This document shows, piece after piece, positions 1 to 8,677 of a DNA stretch of 27,674 nucleotides. Both the position numbers and the translations under genes were made by a program. Within the stretch, counting starts at the first letter, position 1. The number at the start of each line of letters is the position of its first letter. The notes beneath the pieces are model-generated. The model was not told the DNA's origin. It saw nothing but the letters and a program-made list of their open reading frames with translations, and did no database searches. The stretch comes from Isoetes engelmannii (lineage: Eukaryota; Streptophyta; Lycopodiopsida; Isoetales; Isoetaceae), in the NCBI GenBank assembly GCA_011763485.2, contig JAANSK020072242.1, positions 1 to 27,674 of the forward strand. Direction: 5' to 3'.

Positions 1-714
1 TGGAAGTTCTGTGGATGGGACCAATGCCTCCTTGACCTCTATTGCAAAGTTCAAATCATGTATCTCCTAGCCATAAAGGTGGGTTCTCTTCAGAAGATGA
101 CCCATAGCAACAATTGTCCTTCCTACGAAGAGGTTGTACAAGGGAAAATTGAAATTGCAATAAGAAAGGCAATGTCATTTAGAGCCACAAACTAAATATG
201 CAAAATATGTCGAAAAAATAGCAAAAAATGGCGCCATTTAAATACAAGAAAGGCTAATCTTAAGGAACATTCAGCCAAATCGCGCCATGGCGCCATTTGG
301 CTGCACTATGTCTTGATGATAGAAATATTGTCACTTTTAAGGTCAAATAGCGCCATGGCGCCATTTCCACTTTCAGTGCCATTTTGTCTGAGCCATCAAA
401 ATTCCATAATTTAATGAAATAAGGTATGGGCGCCATTTGCCCCAGTTGCAAAATGCCAACAATTAAATCAAGCTAGGATGCCCTTTTAGATTGTTCTTAA
501 ACGAAGTATCTAATCTGCCACCTATAAGGTACCCGTAGTGATCAGATGCTGGCAAATTTCTAAAAATCTGTCAAATAGCGTCATGGCGCCTTTCATCCAA
601 TATGCACCTAGAATGCACTCACTCATGCTAGCAAATGAACTAACTTCAACATTAATACCTAGGGCCATATATCCCAGCATGAGCTCCCTTGCTCTACTTG
701 AGGTATCCATATGA

Positions 715-788
715 GGTGCCGATGTTATGCATTCTTGATCCTATTGTTTCAGGTGTCAATAGGATCAAGTATGCATAACAGGGGCACC
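715..788. repeat. Inverted repeat, 74 bp, short loop
   Basis: The left arm GGTGCC, TGTTATGCAT, CTTGATCCTATTG pairs with the right arm CAATAGGATCAAG, ATGCATAACA, GGCACC around a loop of about 10 bases (747-756). There are only a few mismatches or bulges. It could be a solitary foldback element or a transcribed hairpin; no flanking target duplication is obvious. Confidence 0.8.
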
Positions 789-1287
789 GCATAAGCATTC
801 TTCAAATAGAAACAAGAAATATGCTGAATCAAAATGGCACCATGGCTCAACAACATTCACGAATTATTTTCATTCCAGTAATTTTTTTTTTTGACACTAC
901 AAGCAGCAGAAGGTAAATTCACAACAGACTTACTTGATATTAGACAGATCCATAGTTTTTTGCTGCAATAGTACTCTAAATAGAAGAAATGAAGAGTACA
1001 ACTCCTAACAGCTGAGGCGCCAGCAAAGCGGATCCCTGGAAGCGCCTAGAATCCCGAAATCTCCTTCGGAAGCGCCTAGAACCCCAGAGCTCTTCTCCTC
1101 CAGCACCTAATAGCTCGCATCCGCCTAAGAAATGCAGCTCGCATGCGCCTAAACAACTGAGAGCGCCTAAAACTTGCCGCAGCTGAAGAGAAAATGCGGA
1201 TGCGTATATGCCTTAGTCGCCTGTACCCTGTGTGTCTACGGACGATGGTAACCATTTAACTGAGCATCTGACAAGGGCATGCCTTAA

Positions 1288-1510
1288 ATGCGGGCGTTTC
1301 AAGTTTCAAGTTTAGGCGGACGTTCTTTAATTTTGACTTCGGCCTAGCATTTCGTGACACATTAGCGGATGTTTTCGAATTTTGAATTCAGGCGGGCGTT
1401 TTTTACAATTAAAAATTAGGCGGGCGTTTTAAAATTCAAATTTGGGCGGGCGTTTTCGAAATTTAAATTTAGGCGGGCACTAAAATGCGGGCGTTCCAAA
1501 TTATAAATTT
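1288..1510. repeat. Degenerate tandem array of GCGGGCGTTTT units alternating with AT-rich spacers
   Basis: At least six units of roughly 26-40 bp follow one another. Each begins with a GGCGGGCGTTTT-like block (variants GCGGACGTTC, GCGGATGTTT, GCGGGCACTA) and ends in an AT-rich spacer such as AAATTCAAATTT or AATTAAAAATT. GC-rich and AT-rich blocks therefore alternate regularly. The array sits between two clusters of GCGCCTA motifs upstream of the proposed start codon at 1776. Confidence 0.75.
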
Positions 1511-1958
1511 TTTTTTTTTTTACCGCCTTCTTTTTTTCCGACCGCCATAGAATATCGGCGCCATTTGGAAACGACCTCATTTGTTTTTCTTCACAAGCAC
1601 CTTAGCCGCTAGCGCCTAGCGCCCAAGCCATCAGTGCCTTCAGCTCCAGCGCCTTCGACACTAGCTCAAGACACCACTTTCATGTCCAGCGCCTTCCGCA
1701 CCTGCTCCAGAGCAGCATTTTCAGCACTAGCGCCTAGCGACCATCTGCAAGCAGGTCTACTGAAATATAGCGCCTATGGAGGCCACCCAAGTTGCCGGTT
1801 CTGGTGAGTACCTGACTCCTTTTATTTTTTAGATTTTTTGAACAAATAGCGCTGTGGCACCATTTAGTTTTTGTTGTGCTTAGATTAGTCCTTGCATGTG
1901 TAAATGGCGCCATGGCGCCATTTGTATGTATTAAAAGGCAAATTAGACTATAAGCAAA

Positions 1959-2125
1959 GCAAATGGCGCAATGGCGCTATTTGCTAAGTATTTAGTAGAC
2001 GATGAGCATCTAAAGTAGAATATAAGCATAGCAAATGGCGCCATGGCGTTATTTGCTAGGTATCTAGTAGAATAAGCATCCAACGTAGACTATAAGCTTA
2101 GCAAATAACGCCATGATGCTATTTG
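1959..2125. repeat. About 71-bp tandem repeat carrying the palindrome
   Basis: Units beginning at 1959, 2031 and 2101 each start with a palindrome copy and continue with a shared tail (TTGCTA, GTATTTAGTAGA, AGCATC, TAGACTATAAGC). The third unit is cut short after its palindrome. This is local tandem amplification of one palindrome with its flank, inside intron 1 of the ParB/methyltransferase-like gene. Confidence 0.8.
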
Positions 2126-2130
2126 CTATA

Positions 2131-2541
2131 CTCAGCCTCCTTTTTAAGCAATAACAATGTTTGAGATTTGACCATCCATTGCAACAGTTAGGCGTCAACT
2201 ATAGACGCATAACGTCGCCATGGGTGGCCAAATCTCAGGCAGCATAATGACTTGAAGAGGTAGTGGTGGTTTATAGTGCTTAAATTAGTCCTTGTATGAG
2301 TGCCATGGCGCCATTTGTAAGTTTAAAGGGCAATCTAGACCCGTTAAAGAAAATGGCGCCGTGGCGCCTATAGCTTAATGAAGCCTAAAATACACACATT
2401 TACTCAGCCTCCTCTTCAAGCAATAATGATCTTAAGATTCGACCATCCATTGCAACAGTTAGGCGTCATCCGTGGACGCATAACTGCCGCCATGGGTGGC
2501 CAAATCTTAGGCAGCGTTATGACTTGAAGGGGTTGTGGTGG
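2131..2541. repeat. Direct duplication (2131-2270 and 2403-2541) containing a conserved hairpin
   Basis: Two copies of about 140 bp are clearly alike throughout. Each contains an imperfect inverted repeat, 2163-2236 in the first and 2433-2509 in the second. The left arm (GACCATCCATTGCAACAG, then TTAGGCGTC) pairs with the right arm (GACGCATAAC, then GCCATGGGTGGCC and AAATCT) around a loop of about 7 bases. Both arms are retained in both copies. The repeat lies in intron 1 of the ParB/methyltransferase-like gene. It may be a small duplicated foldback element or a transcribed hairpin. Confidence 0.8.
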
Positions 2542-4612
2542 ATAACTTGATTGCAGATATATTAAATGGCACCATGGCTCCATTTGTTCCATCAAGCTAG
2601 AGATTTAACGGGCAAAAGAAGAGTCCAGCATTGCGAATGGCGCCATGCCGCCATTTGCCTTTGCCTGTTTGTGTTAAAAGAAGCAAATGGTGCCATGGCG
2701 CCGTTTGCAATGTTGGACACGTCTTTTTCCCGTCATATCTCTAGCTTGACGAAACAAATGGAGCCGTGGCGCCATTTAGTATATCTGCAACCAAGTTATC
2801 CACCACAACCTTGAGGAGTCTGAGTAGATGTGTCTTTTTTAGGTTTCATTATACTAATGGCGCCACGACGCCATTTGCTTCATTTGGTGCACATATTGCT
2901 GTGCGTAGTATTGGATTTACGCAATCAAATGGCGCCATGGCACCTTTTGGTTTGCAACTGGTATGTAATTTTTGTTTCTAACCTTCTTGTTTTTGCAACA
3001 GTGCTCAAGTCTGAACCAACTTTTCAATCTGACAAAGGAGCCATAATGAATAAGAGGAAGTGGGCTATGGAGGTAGTGTGAGTAAGTGAAGCTCCTTCTG
3101 GTTCCAAGGGAGATACTAGGAGAGAGCTTTGCTTGCTCATCCAAGAGAAAGAAGGTTCTCATGCTTATCAGGCAGACGTGATTATCAATATGAAGCAGTC
3201 TTCTAGAAGTGACCGGCCTGATTGGCACCGCGTGGTGATCCAGGACTCGGTAGAAACAAGAATAATTATTTACTATGTGGACTGGATGTTTTATGATCCT
3301 ACACTAATGCTCCCAAGCATACAGAATGCCCCAGGGTGTGCAAGGAAACATGGTTGGGCACTTACTTCTTATGAGAGTGCTGAGAGTGCGGGCATAAAGT
3401 CCATTGATGATATCTTGAGGGATTACAGTATATTGCAGCCAATTATGAATAAATCGAAGAACTCTCCATCTCTTTATGTTCGGTGGCTGAACTCTCCAAG
3501 GGCAACACCTGGAGTCATAGACACTGTTTGGCTGAAAGCAGAGCTGCAGAAAGAATCCTAAGGAAGTGGAGGCGGGGGAAGAGAAAGAAGATTCAGAAGT
3601 AGAAGGTGTTGAAGAGAAAGCAGAAGGGGAAACAGAAGAAGAGAATCCGAAGCAAAAGGAAACTAAGCAAAAGAAAAAGAAAGATAGAAAGGACAGGGCA
3701 AAGAAGGAAGCAGAAGAAAGCAGAAAAGAAAAGGAGTAGAAGACTTTTAGATTATGATGTCACTCCAAAGAAGTCTCGCACAGAACATCGGGGAAGCCCC
3801 GCACAAAGTGAGGCTGACGCAGAAAAGTCTGAAGATGTTTTCAATACAACTACATCTGGTGGAGATACTTTTCATAAAGAATCTATTATGGAGCAGTCGC
3901 CTGTTACCGCTAAATCTTCACTTAGAACTGAGACAGTCGAGCAGTCGGCCCGCAGAGAATGCAAGTTGACACTGCGGATATCAAAAGATCTGCTAGAACA
4001 GGCACAAGAGATTAAGCCAGAAAGAGCAGAGGAAGAGAAGGCGAGAAAAAAATGCTTTGAAGAAGATTTTTGACCACCGGCACCTCTTTCCTTTGGGTGT
4101 GTTCGAGCTATTCCAGGGGCTACCAAACCTTACTTCTAGGCCAAGGAATATGGAGCACGTGAAGACACTGGTGGCGTCATTCCAGAAAGAACCTCATACA
4201 GTCTTCTCGCTTGCTGATGTGATACCATTCAACCCCAGCACCAAGAAACTTCTTGCTTGGAAAAAAGAGGAAGATCTGCAAGGGGCTCACTATTATATTG
4301 TTAACGGTAATCACTCAGTATTTGCTGCTCAGATTGTGTGTAAATACATGGGCAATGCTGCATCTATGGCAGAAATGTCCAAAATATATTTGTTTCGGAC
4401 TTGTCGGGTTCTATCTGGAACAACTAGTGACGCTGAGTATCTACGATTGAGTTGTGAAATCAATGACGTTGCTGCCAGTACGATCTTCAAAGATCTATTT
4501 ATTGATAAGATATGTCATCTGAGGGCTCAGTATGACCAATCTGGAAGACCGGACCTTGCTGGAGCTGGACAGTCTAGAACAGAAGCTTATAAGGTATGCT
4601 CCCATTCTTTTC

Positions 4613-4686
4613 TAAACGGCGCCACGGTGCCATTTCATTTCTAACTGACTTGCATCTTGCACATTATGGCGCCACGACGCCATTTG
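4613..4686. repeat. Two palindrome copies inside intron 2
   Basis: Two further copies of the 24-bp palindrome lie at 4613-4636 and 4663-4686, within the short intron 4594-4768 of the ParB/methyltransferase-like gene. Both carry a CCACG centre instead of CCATG, and the second shares the block GCCACGACGCC with the intron-1 copy at 2854. This points to a subfamily that has been copied rather than to chance resemblance. Confidence 0.85.
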
Positions 4687-6357
4687 AAAGTGCAACGATG
4701 CTAAAACAGATTATAGGTAGTATGATTCAATACTAGAGTTTCTTACAAGTACCATATTTTTTTATCAGCATTACCTTGCGCTGGCGGACGTCACAATGCG
4801 CGGAAAATATCCCAAAGATTTCAACTCTTGGATATTATGAAAGATGAACTCTTCAGCAAATTCATGACCATCTGGAACTTATGGAAGGACAAGAAATTGA
4901 AAGACAATAAGGGCCAGATCATTGCACCTGTCTGGAGTAAGGAAAGTGATTACTTCAGTCAGACATATTTAAGAAGTGTCCGAGCTACGAGGACATCAAA
5001 GTCTTGTTCAATGAGTATCTGGAGGGAACGACATTTGTTAAGGTCACAACTGATTATAACGGTGATCGCTTCTTCAAGGTTAGAGCACAAACTTTTAAGA
5101 CCATTGCTTTCTTTAAGAAGCAGATTTTTGATTATGTAGAAGAAAATTTTCCGCATAGATACACATCTTTTGAGAATTTTCATAGCTTTGTGCCTGGGTT
5201 TGAAGATGAAGATTTAATTGGCTTTAGCACTCTACATAATAAGTGGGTTACTGACAGTTTTAAGAAGGGAGGATCCGAAGCTATCCTGTCGTCGGCCTTG
5301 GCAAGGCTCATAAGGAATAGGGTCAACGACAGAGAAGATGCAGAGGAAGTTACAGTTGAAGTGGAGCTGACTGATAGCAGAGGGCGTTGTCGTTGTGAAC
5401 CTGTGCCTGCATCTTTGATTGTTCTTGACACCAGAAGTCTCATACCCATGTGGGATGCTAAAACACTGTCCGAGTTTTTCAATGAGGCCGTGATGAACAC
5501 CTCGACCGAGTCCTTCTGGATTGTGTGCTTTGCCAGACCTCAGGATAATGCTGTTGTTTCCTCAGTGCTGGATAACTTGGAATCTCGATCCAGGGTCTAC
5601 ATTGGTCTATACGAGGATCAATATAAAACACATGATCCTAAAGGGGTTCAGGAATTACATGTGCTTGTTTATGCCACCAAGATTCAGGCTTCACCCTTAG
5701 CTCCAGTGGAGGAACTCGACCTCAGGTTTGGATTTTCTGATCATCCTGCAAGAGATCCTCCAGTTCCAGAAATAAACGAGGAAGTGGCCGGTACAGAACG
5801 ACAGGATATGTGTGCAAAGCTGATCCTTGGTCGGTTTCGTTATACTTGGCAAGGCATGCCTGGAGATGTGATGATGCGAAGCCAACTAGCTCCTTCAACT
5901 GCATCTTATTTGGTGCAGAAGTTGGTACCGCCAGGGACAGGTGTTTTTGACTACTTCTCCTGTGGCACCTTTGCCAGAGCGGCATTGCAGCACGAAAGAT
6001 TTTGTATAGTGTTTGAGCAGGATAAAGCTAAACAAAAGTGCTTGCATGGGTATTCTGAGCAGGATTGAACGTATATATACTCCACTCCTGCAAGCACAAC
6101 CTATTAATGAGATTCCGGCTACTAGTGGAGGTGACCTGGGAGCCTCCACAAGCGCAAATGTCATAGAAGTACCAGTAGCCCCAGTAAACGTGGACATCAG
6201 TGTGATACAAAATGCACAATTTGATCTCGGGGCTCTTGATGATCCTGATTATCCTCAACGCATAGCTTCGCAATGGGGTGCACCTCAGGTGGGGCCGGTT
6301 CTTCAGGGTCCCATTACTGGCGCCGAGGAATCTGAGCCCGAAAAACCACCTGAGTAA

Positions 6358-7925
6358 GTGTTGTATATATTTCATGTAATATTAAACTTCTTGATGACCT
6401 TTCGTTATTGGTACACTTAGCACTTAATATAATCTTTACTGTGTCTTTATCTGTGGGTCTTTAGTTGTCAATTTGCATGGTTTGAGGCTGCATCATTTTT
6501 TTAGTACAAATGCAACAGCAAATTTAAAAACCACTGCAACGGTCATTGCAACGGTTGTTTTGAGTGTCTATATATATATTTTGCTTGAACATTGTTTGAC
6601 CTCAAAAAACGCTCACATCTCCAACACAAAAGAAAATAAGCGATCTCTAACTCGCCACATAGAGGCCATAGGAAAAAAAAGCCATCAGACAGTTACAATG
6701 TTTTTCAACAAAAACTTCACTCTCTTAAACAACGAAAGGGATAGTTGGAAAGCCTAATCAAATTCTGCTATGAATGAAAATATCTTTCAGCAAAAAAAAA
6801 AAAAAAAAAAAAAAAACTAGCAGAAATGCAGGGTTGAGGAAATGGTAGGATAGGAAAAACAAAGAAGAACTGGGAAAGAAGAAGAGAGGAAGCTTTACTA
6901 AGGAGCCATGAATGAGAACCTTCAACATACTATTTTTTTTGCAAAAAGATTATGTGCATGCATAAATTTAATATTGAGATTGGATCACTTTTTATGGTGA
7001 TGTTCAACTAAGTTTCTTATCTTAAGCAAATTTGTCAAGTACTTTTAATGGCATTTGAATCACATAATTCACTTAAGAAATAATGAATGTTGGTTAAAGA
7101 GAGTTGCAACATTCACAATGCAATTTTATTCTTGTAGCATAATTCACTTAATAATGAATGTTGGTTAAAGAGAATTGTAACAATGTTTCACAATGAGATC
7201 TTATTCTCGTAGAAAGAATATCATCGGGTAGTTATTTTACTAATTAGTAAGGGGAGGAAAAATAGAAAGATTTACCTGACCCGAAAGAGGAAGCTTGATC
7301 CCAAATTTGTAGGGGACATGTTACAAGGCCCCAACAGTTTGAGGGAAGTTGGAAATAATTATAAAGGTGTACATTATCAATACAAATCTGATGTGCAATA
7401 TGTTAGTAATGAGCCAAACATTGGTCTAGACATGCCAAAAACGATGCCGCAACTTTCCTTATATCAAAAAGCTCCATTGTATGTTCCTGCAATACAAATA
7501 TCTTATTATCTTATTATGTTGCAATTAAATGAAATGGATCTACGTTTTACCTCAATAGCAAGAAGTTTTTTTAGGTGAAAAGATGCCAGAGGTCACATCT
7601 TTGGCATCATCCAAGGCTTTGACTGCAAAATCCAGCATGACCCTTCTGATAACTTACTCGGACTCACAAATACATACATTAAAGCATAAAGCAAGTATAA
7701 TCATCTTGGTTATATATGTTAGATGGTGTAGAACCTTTCTATCGTGCAACTTAGCATGCCCTTAACTTCTATACTTCATAAACCTCTGCAAGCATATCTG
7801 ATTCATTATTTGCAAGTAACATTGTTGTATATTAGCATGCAGGTCAGTTCAATGTGTTCCATTCAATGGCTGTAAGAGTTATTTTTTCCACTTGGCTAAT
7901 TGGTATGATATTCTCTTACTTGCAG
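6358..7925. other. Non-coding stretch with A26 tract; no recognised gene
   Basis: Downstream of the broken gene the sequence is AT-rich. It contains an uninterrupted run of 26 A at 6792-6817 and a 75-bp tandem duplication at 7063-7212. Open frames at 6473-6757, 7318-7578 and 7583-7765 resemble nothing I know and have no splice or composition support. The A run could be the tail of an old retroposed sequence or a simple repeat. Confidence 0.5.
7063..7212. repeat. 75-bp tandem duplication
   Basis: Two adjacent units, 7063-7137 and 7138-7212, share CATAATTCACTTAA, AATGAATGTTGGTTAAAGAG, TTCACAATG and TTATTCT-GTAG with scattered substitutions and small compensating indels. Their divergence indicates an old duplication. 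Confidence 0.85.
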
Positions 7926-8271
7926 GTGTCGAACTGGATTCAAGTGTGAAATCAACTAACTTTTAGCCTCCAGCAGTTGTTCCTGGTGGCGATCTTGCTA
8001 AGGTCCAAAGAGTTCTGGGCATGATTAGCACTAACACTGTTCTTGCTTAAGTATTTCCTCAAAGTGACCACAAATTCAACCGTAGATAGCGAAGTGAGCT
8101 TTTGTACATTGGTATGTAGGTGAAGTAATGGAGGATGGTGAGTTCTTAGAAGCCAGAGAAGAATTGGTATGTAGGTGAAGTAATGGAGGATGGTGAGTTC
8201 TTAGAAGCCAGAGAAGACTTGGCAGCTTTGGAGATGTTGAAGATGAAGAAGGTGAAGTTGATATTTTTTGT
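7926..8271 (+). pseudogene. Alpha-tubulin C-terminal pseudogene fragment
   Basis: The translated pieces follow the alpha-tubulin C terminus in order. They are C-x-TGFKC-x-IN (from 7927), PPAVVPGGDLAKVQR then GMIS (from 7967), DHKFN, AK-x-AFVHWYVGE, and MEDGEFLEARE followed by EDLAALE, ending in an acidic tail. Stops and frame changes interrupt it: a TAA follows the IN residues, and further stops lie near the VFPQ and AK segments. A 55-bp tandem duplication (8108-8162, 8163-8217) falls within the coding part and shifts the frame. TTACTTGCAG just before the first codon looks like a retained splice acceptor, so this may be a fragment of a genomic copy rather than a processed one. Tubulin itself is the microtubule subunit; this remnant cannot encode it. 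Confidence 0.87.
8108..8217. repeat. 55-bp perfect or near-perfect tandem duplication inside the tubulin remnant
   Basis: The unit beginning ATTGGTATGTAGGTGAAG and ending AGCCAGAGAAGA occurs twice in immediate succession (8108-8162 and 8163-8217) without visible differences. It must be recent compared with the decay around it. Its length is not a multiple of three, so it disrupts the WYVGE...EAREDLAALE reading. Confidence 0.95.
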
Positions 8272-8677
8272 TGAACATCAATTTGTTTGTGTTTTTCCTA
8301 ATTTAATTTGTACTATATAAATCATTTAAACGTGCAATACTTTTTCTCTAGATTTTGTGAAGCAGCATCTATCTAAACGTGCAAAACCTTTTTACTAGAT
8401 TTTGTAAAGTAGCATCTTATCTTATTCATGTGGTTGTGATGGAAAGACATCATTTTTAAAAAATTCATTGCAATAGATGTTTTAACATAACTAAACGCAA
8501 ATGCCATTGCAACTTAAAATATAAACTTTTGTGTACATCGAATGATTGCCGATGCCGATAAGTGCATATAATGCTCGCTACAATGGATTTAAGTTAATGC
8601 AAGTTGTGTGAGTTCTCGACCGAGATGTTAAAAGACCATCCCTCTTAAAGCGGTTGTTGCATTTCTCGGTATTCAGC

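Larger units (their letters stand above)
1..1775. other. Upstream region of the ParB/methyltransferase-like gene; no gene seen
   Basis: I see no credible coding region here; open frames are short and run across the palindromic repeats. The stretch holds about seven full or half copies of the CAAATGGCGCCA palindrome (226-1570), a hairpin at 715-788, a cluster of GCGCCTA-type motifs at 1015-1170 and again at 1605-1775, and a periodic GCGGGCGTTTT / AT-rich array at 1288-1510. The GC-rich motif clusters lie directly before the proposed start codon, so this is the likely promoter and 5' leader of the next gene. That role is inference. Confidence 0.6.
276..2949. repeat. Cluster of dispersed 24-bp palindromes (half-site CAAATGGCGCCA)
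   Basis: The consensus is the 12-bp half CAAATGGCGCCA followed by its own reverse complement, a perfect 24-bp palindrome containing nested GGCGCC, CCATGG and GGCGCC. Full-length or near-full copies start at 276, 344, 572, 830, 1843, 1901, 1960, 2032, 2102, 2350, 2563, 2634, 2684, 2755, 2854 and 2926. Partial copies lie near 226, 425, 1555 and 2301. Length is kept at 24 bp in most copies. Variants are largely C-to-T or G-to-A changes in the GGCGCC blocks, as expected from deamination of methylated cytosine. Spacing is irregular, so this is neither a simple satellite nor a CRISPR array. Function is unknown. Confidence 0.9.
1776..6357 (+). pseudogene. ParB-like / degenerate N4-N6 DNA methyltransferase-like protein, three exons, frame broken
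   Basis: Proposed exons are 1776-1803 (start ATG, donor GTGAGT), 3002-4593 and 4769-6357 (stop TAA). Exon 2 encodes an unrecognised N-terminal domain (3082-3558), a long Lys/Glu-rich coil (3560-3735), a linker, and a ParB-like domain (about 4057-4593). The ParB-like domain has an SRP-x-NMEHVKTL helix, an NGNHS motif at 4303-4317 (compare DGHHR in ParB nucleases) and a later LRLSCEIND block. Exon 3 ends in a methyltransferase-like region: LDTR near 5427 where beta-class enzymes have DPPY, a downstream FWIVCF strand, and VFDYFSCGT at 5943-5969 resembling motif I (D-x-F-x-G-x-G-T). The catalytic motifs are altered. An in-frame TGA lies at 3079-3081. Frame changes are needed near 3550, 3730, 4050, 4830, 4969 and 6035. 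The family identity is inferred from motif pattern; the breaks are seen directly. Because ARPC4 and the MSC gene in this window are clean, decay is likelier than sequencing error. Confidence 0.65.

Noticed and set aside
226-2949. CRISPR array reading of the repeated ATGGCGCCAT motif
   Set aside because: Spacing is irregular, the repeats are perfect palindromes with diverged copies, there are no cas genes, and the context is a plant intron.
2566-3081. Overlapping open frames rich in MAPW/MAPF
   Set aside because: The methionine-alanine-proline runs come from the palindrome itself being read in frame; there is no independent coding signal.
7318-7765. Two open frames before the tubulin remnant
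   Set aside because: They do not match tubulin or any family I know, and nothing links them to neighbouring exons.
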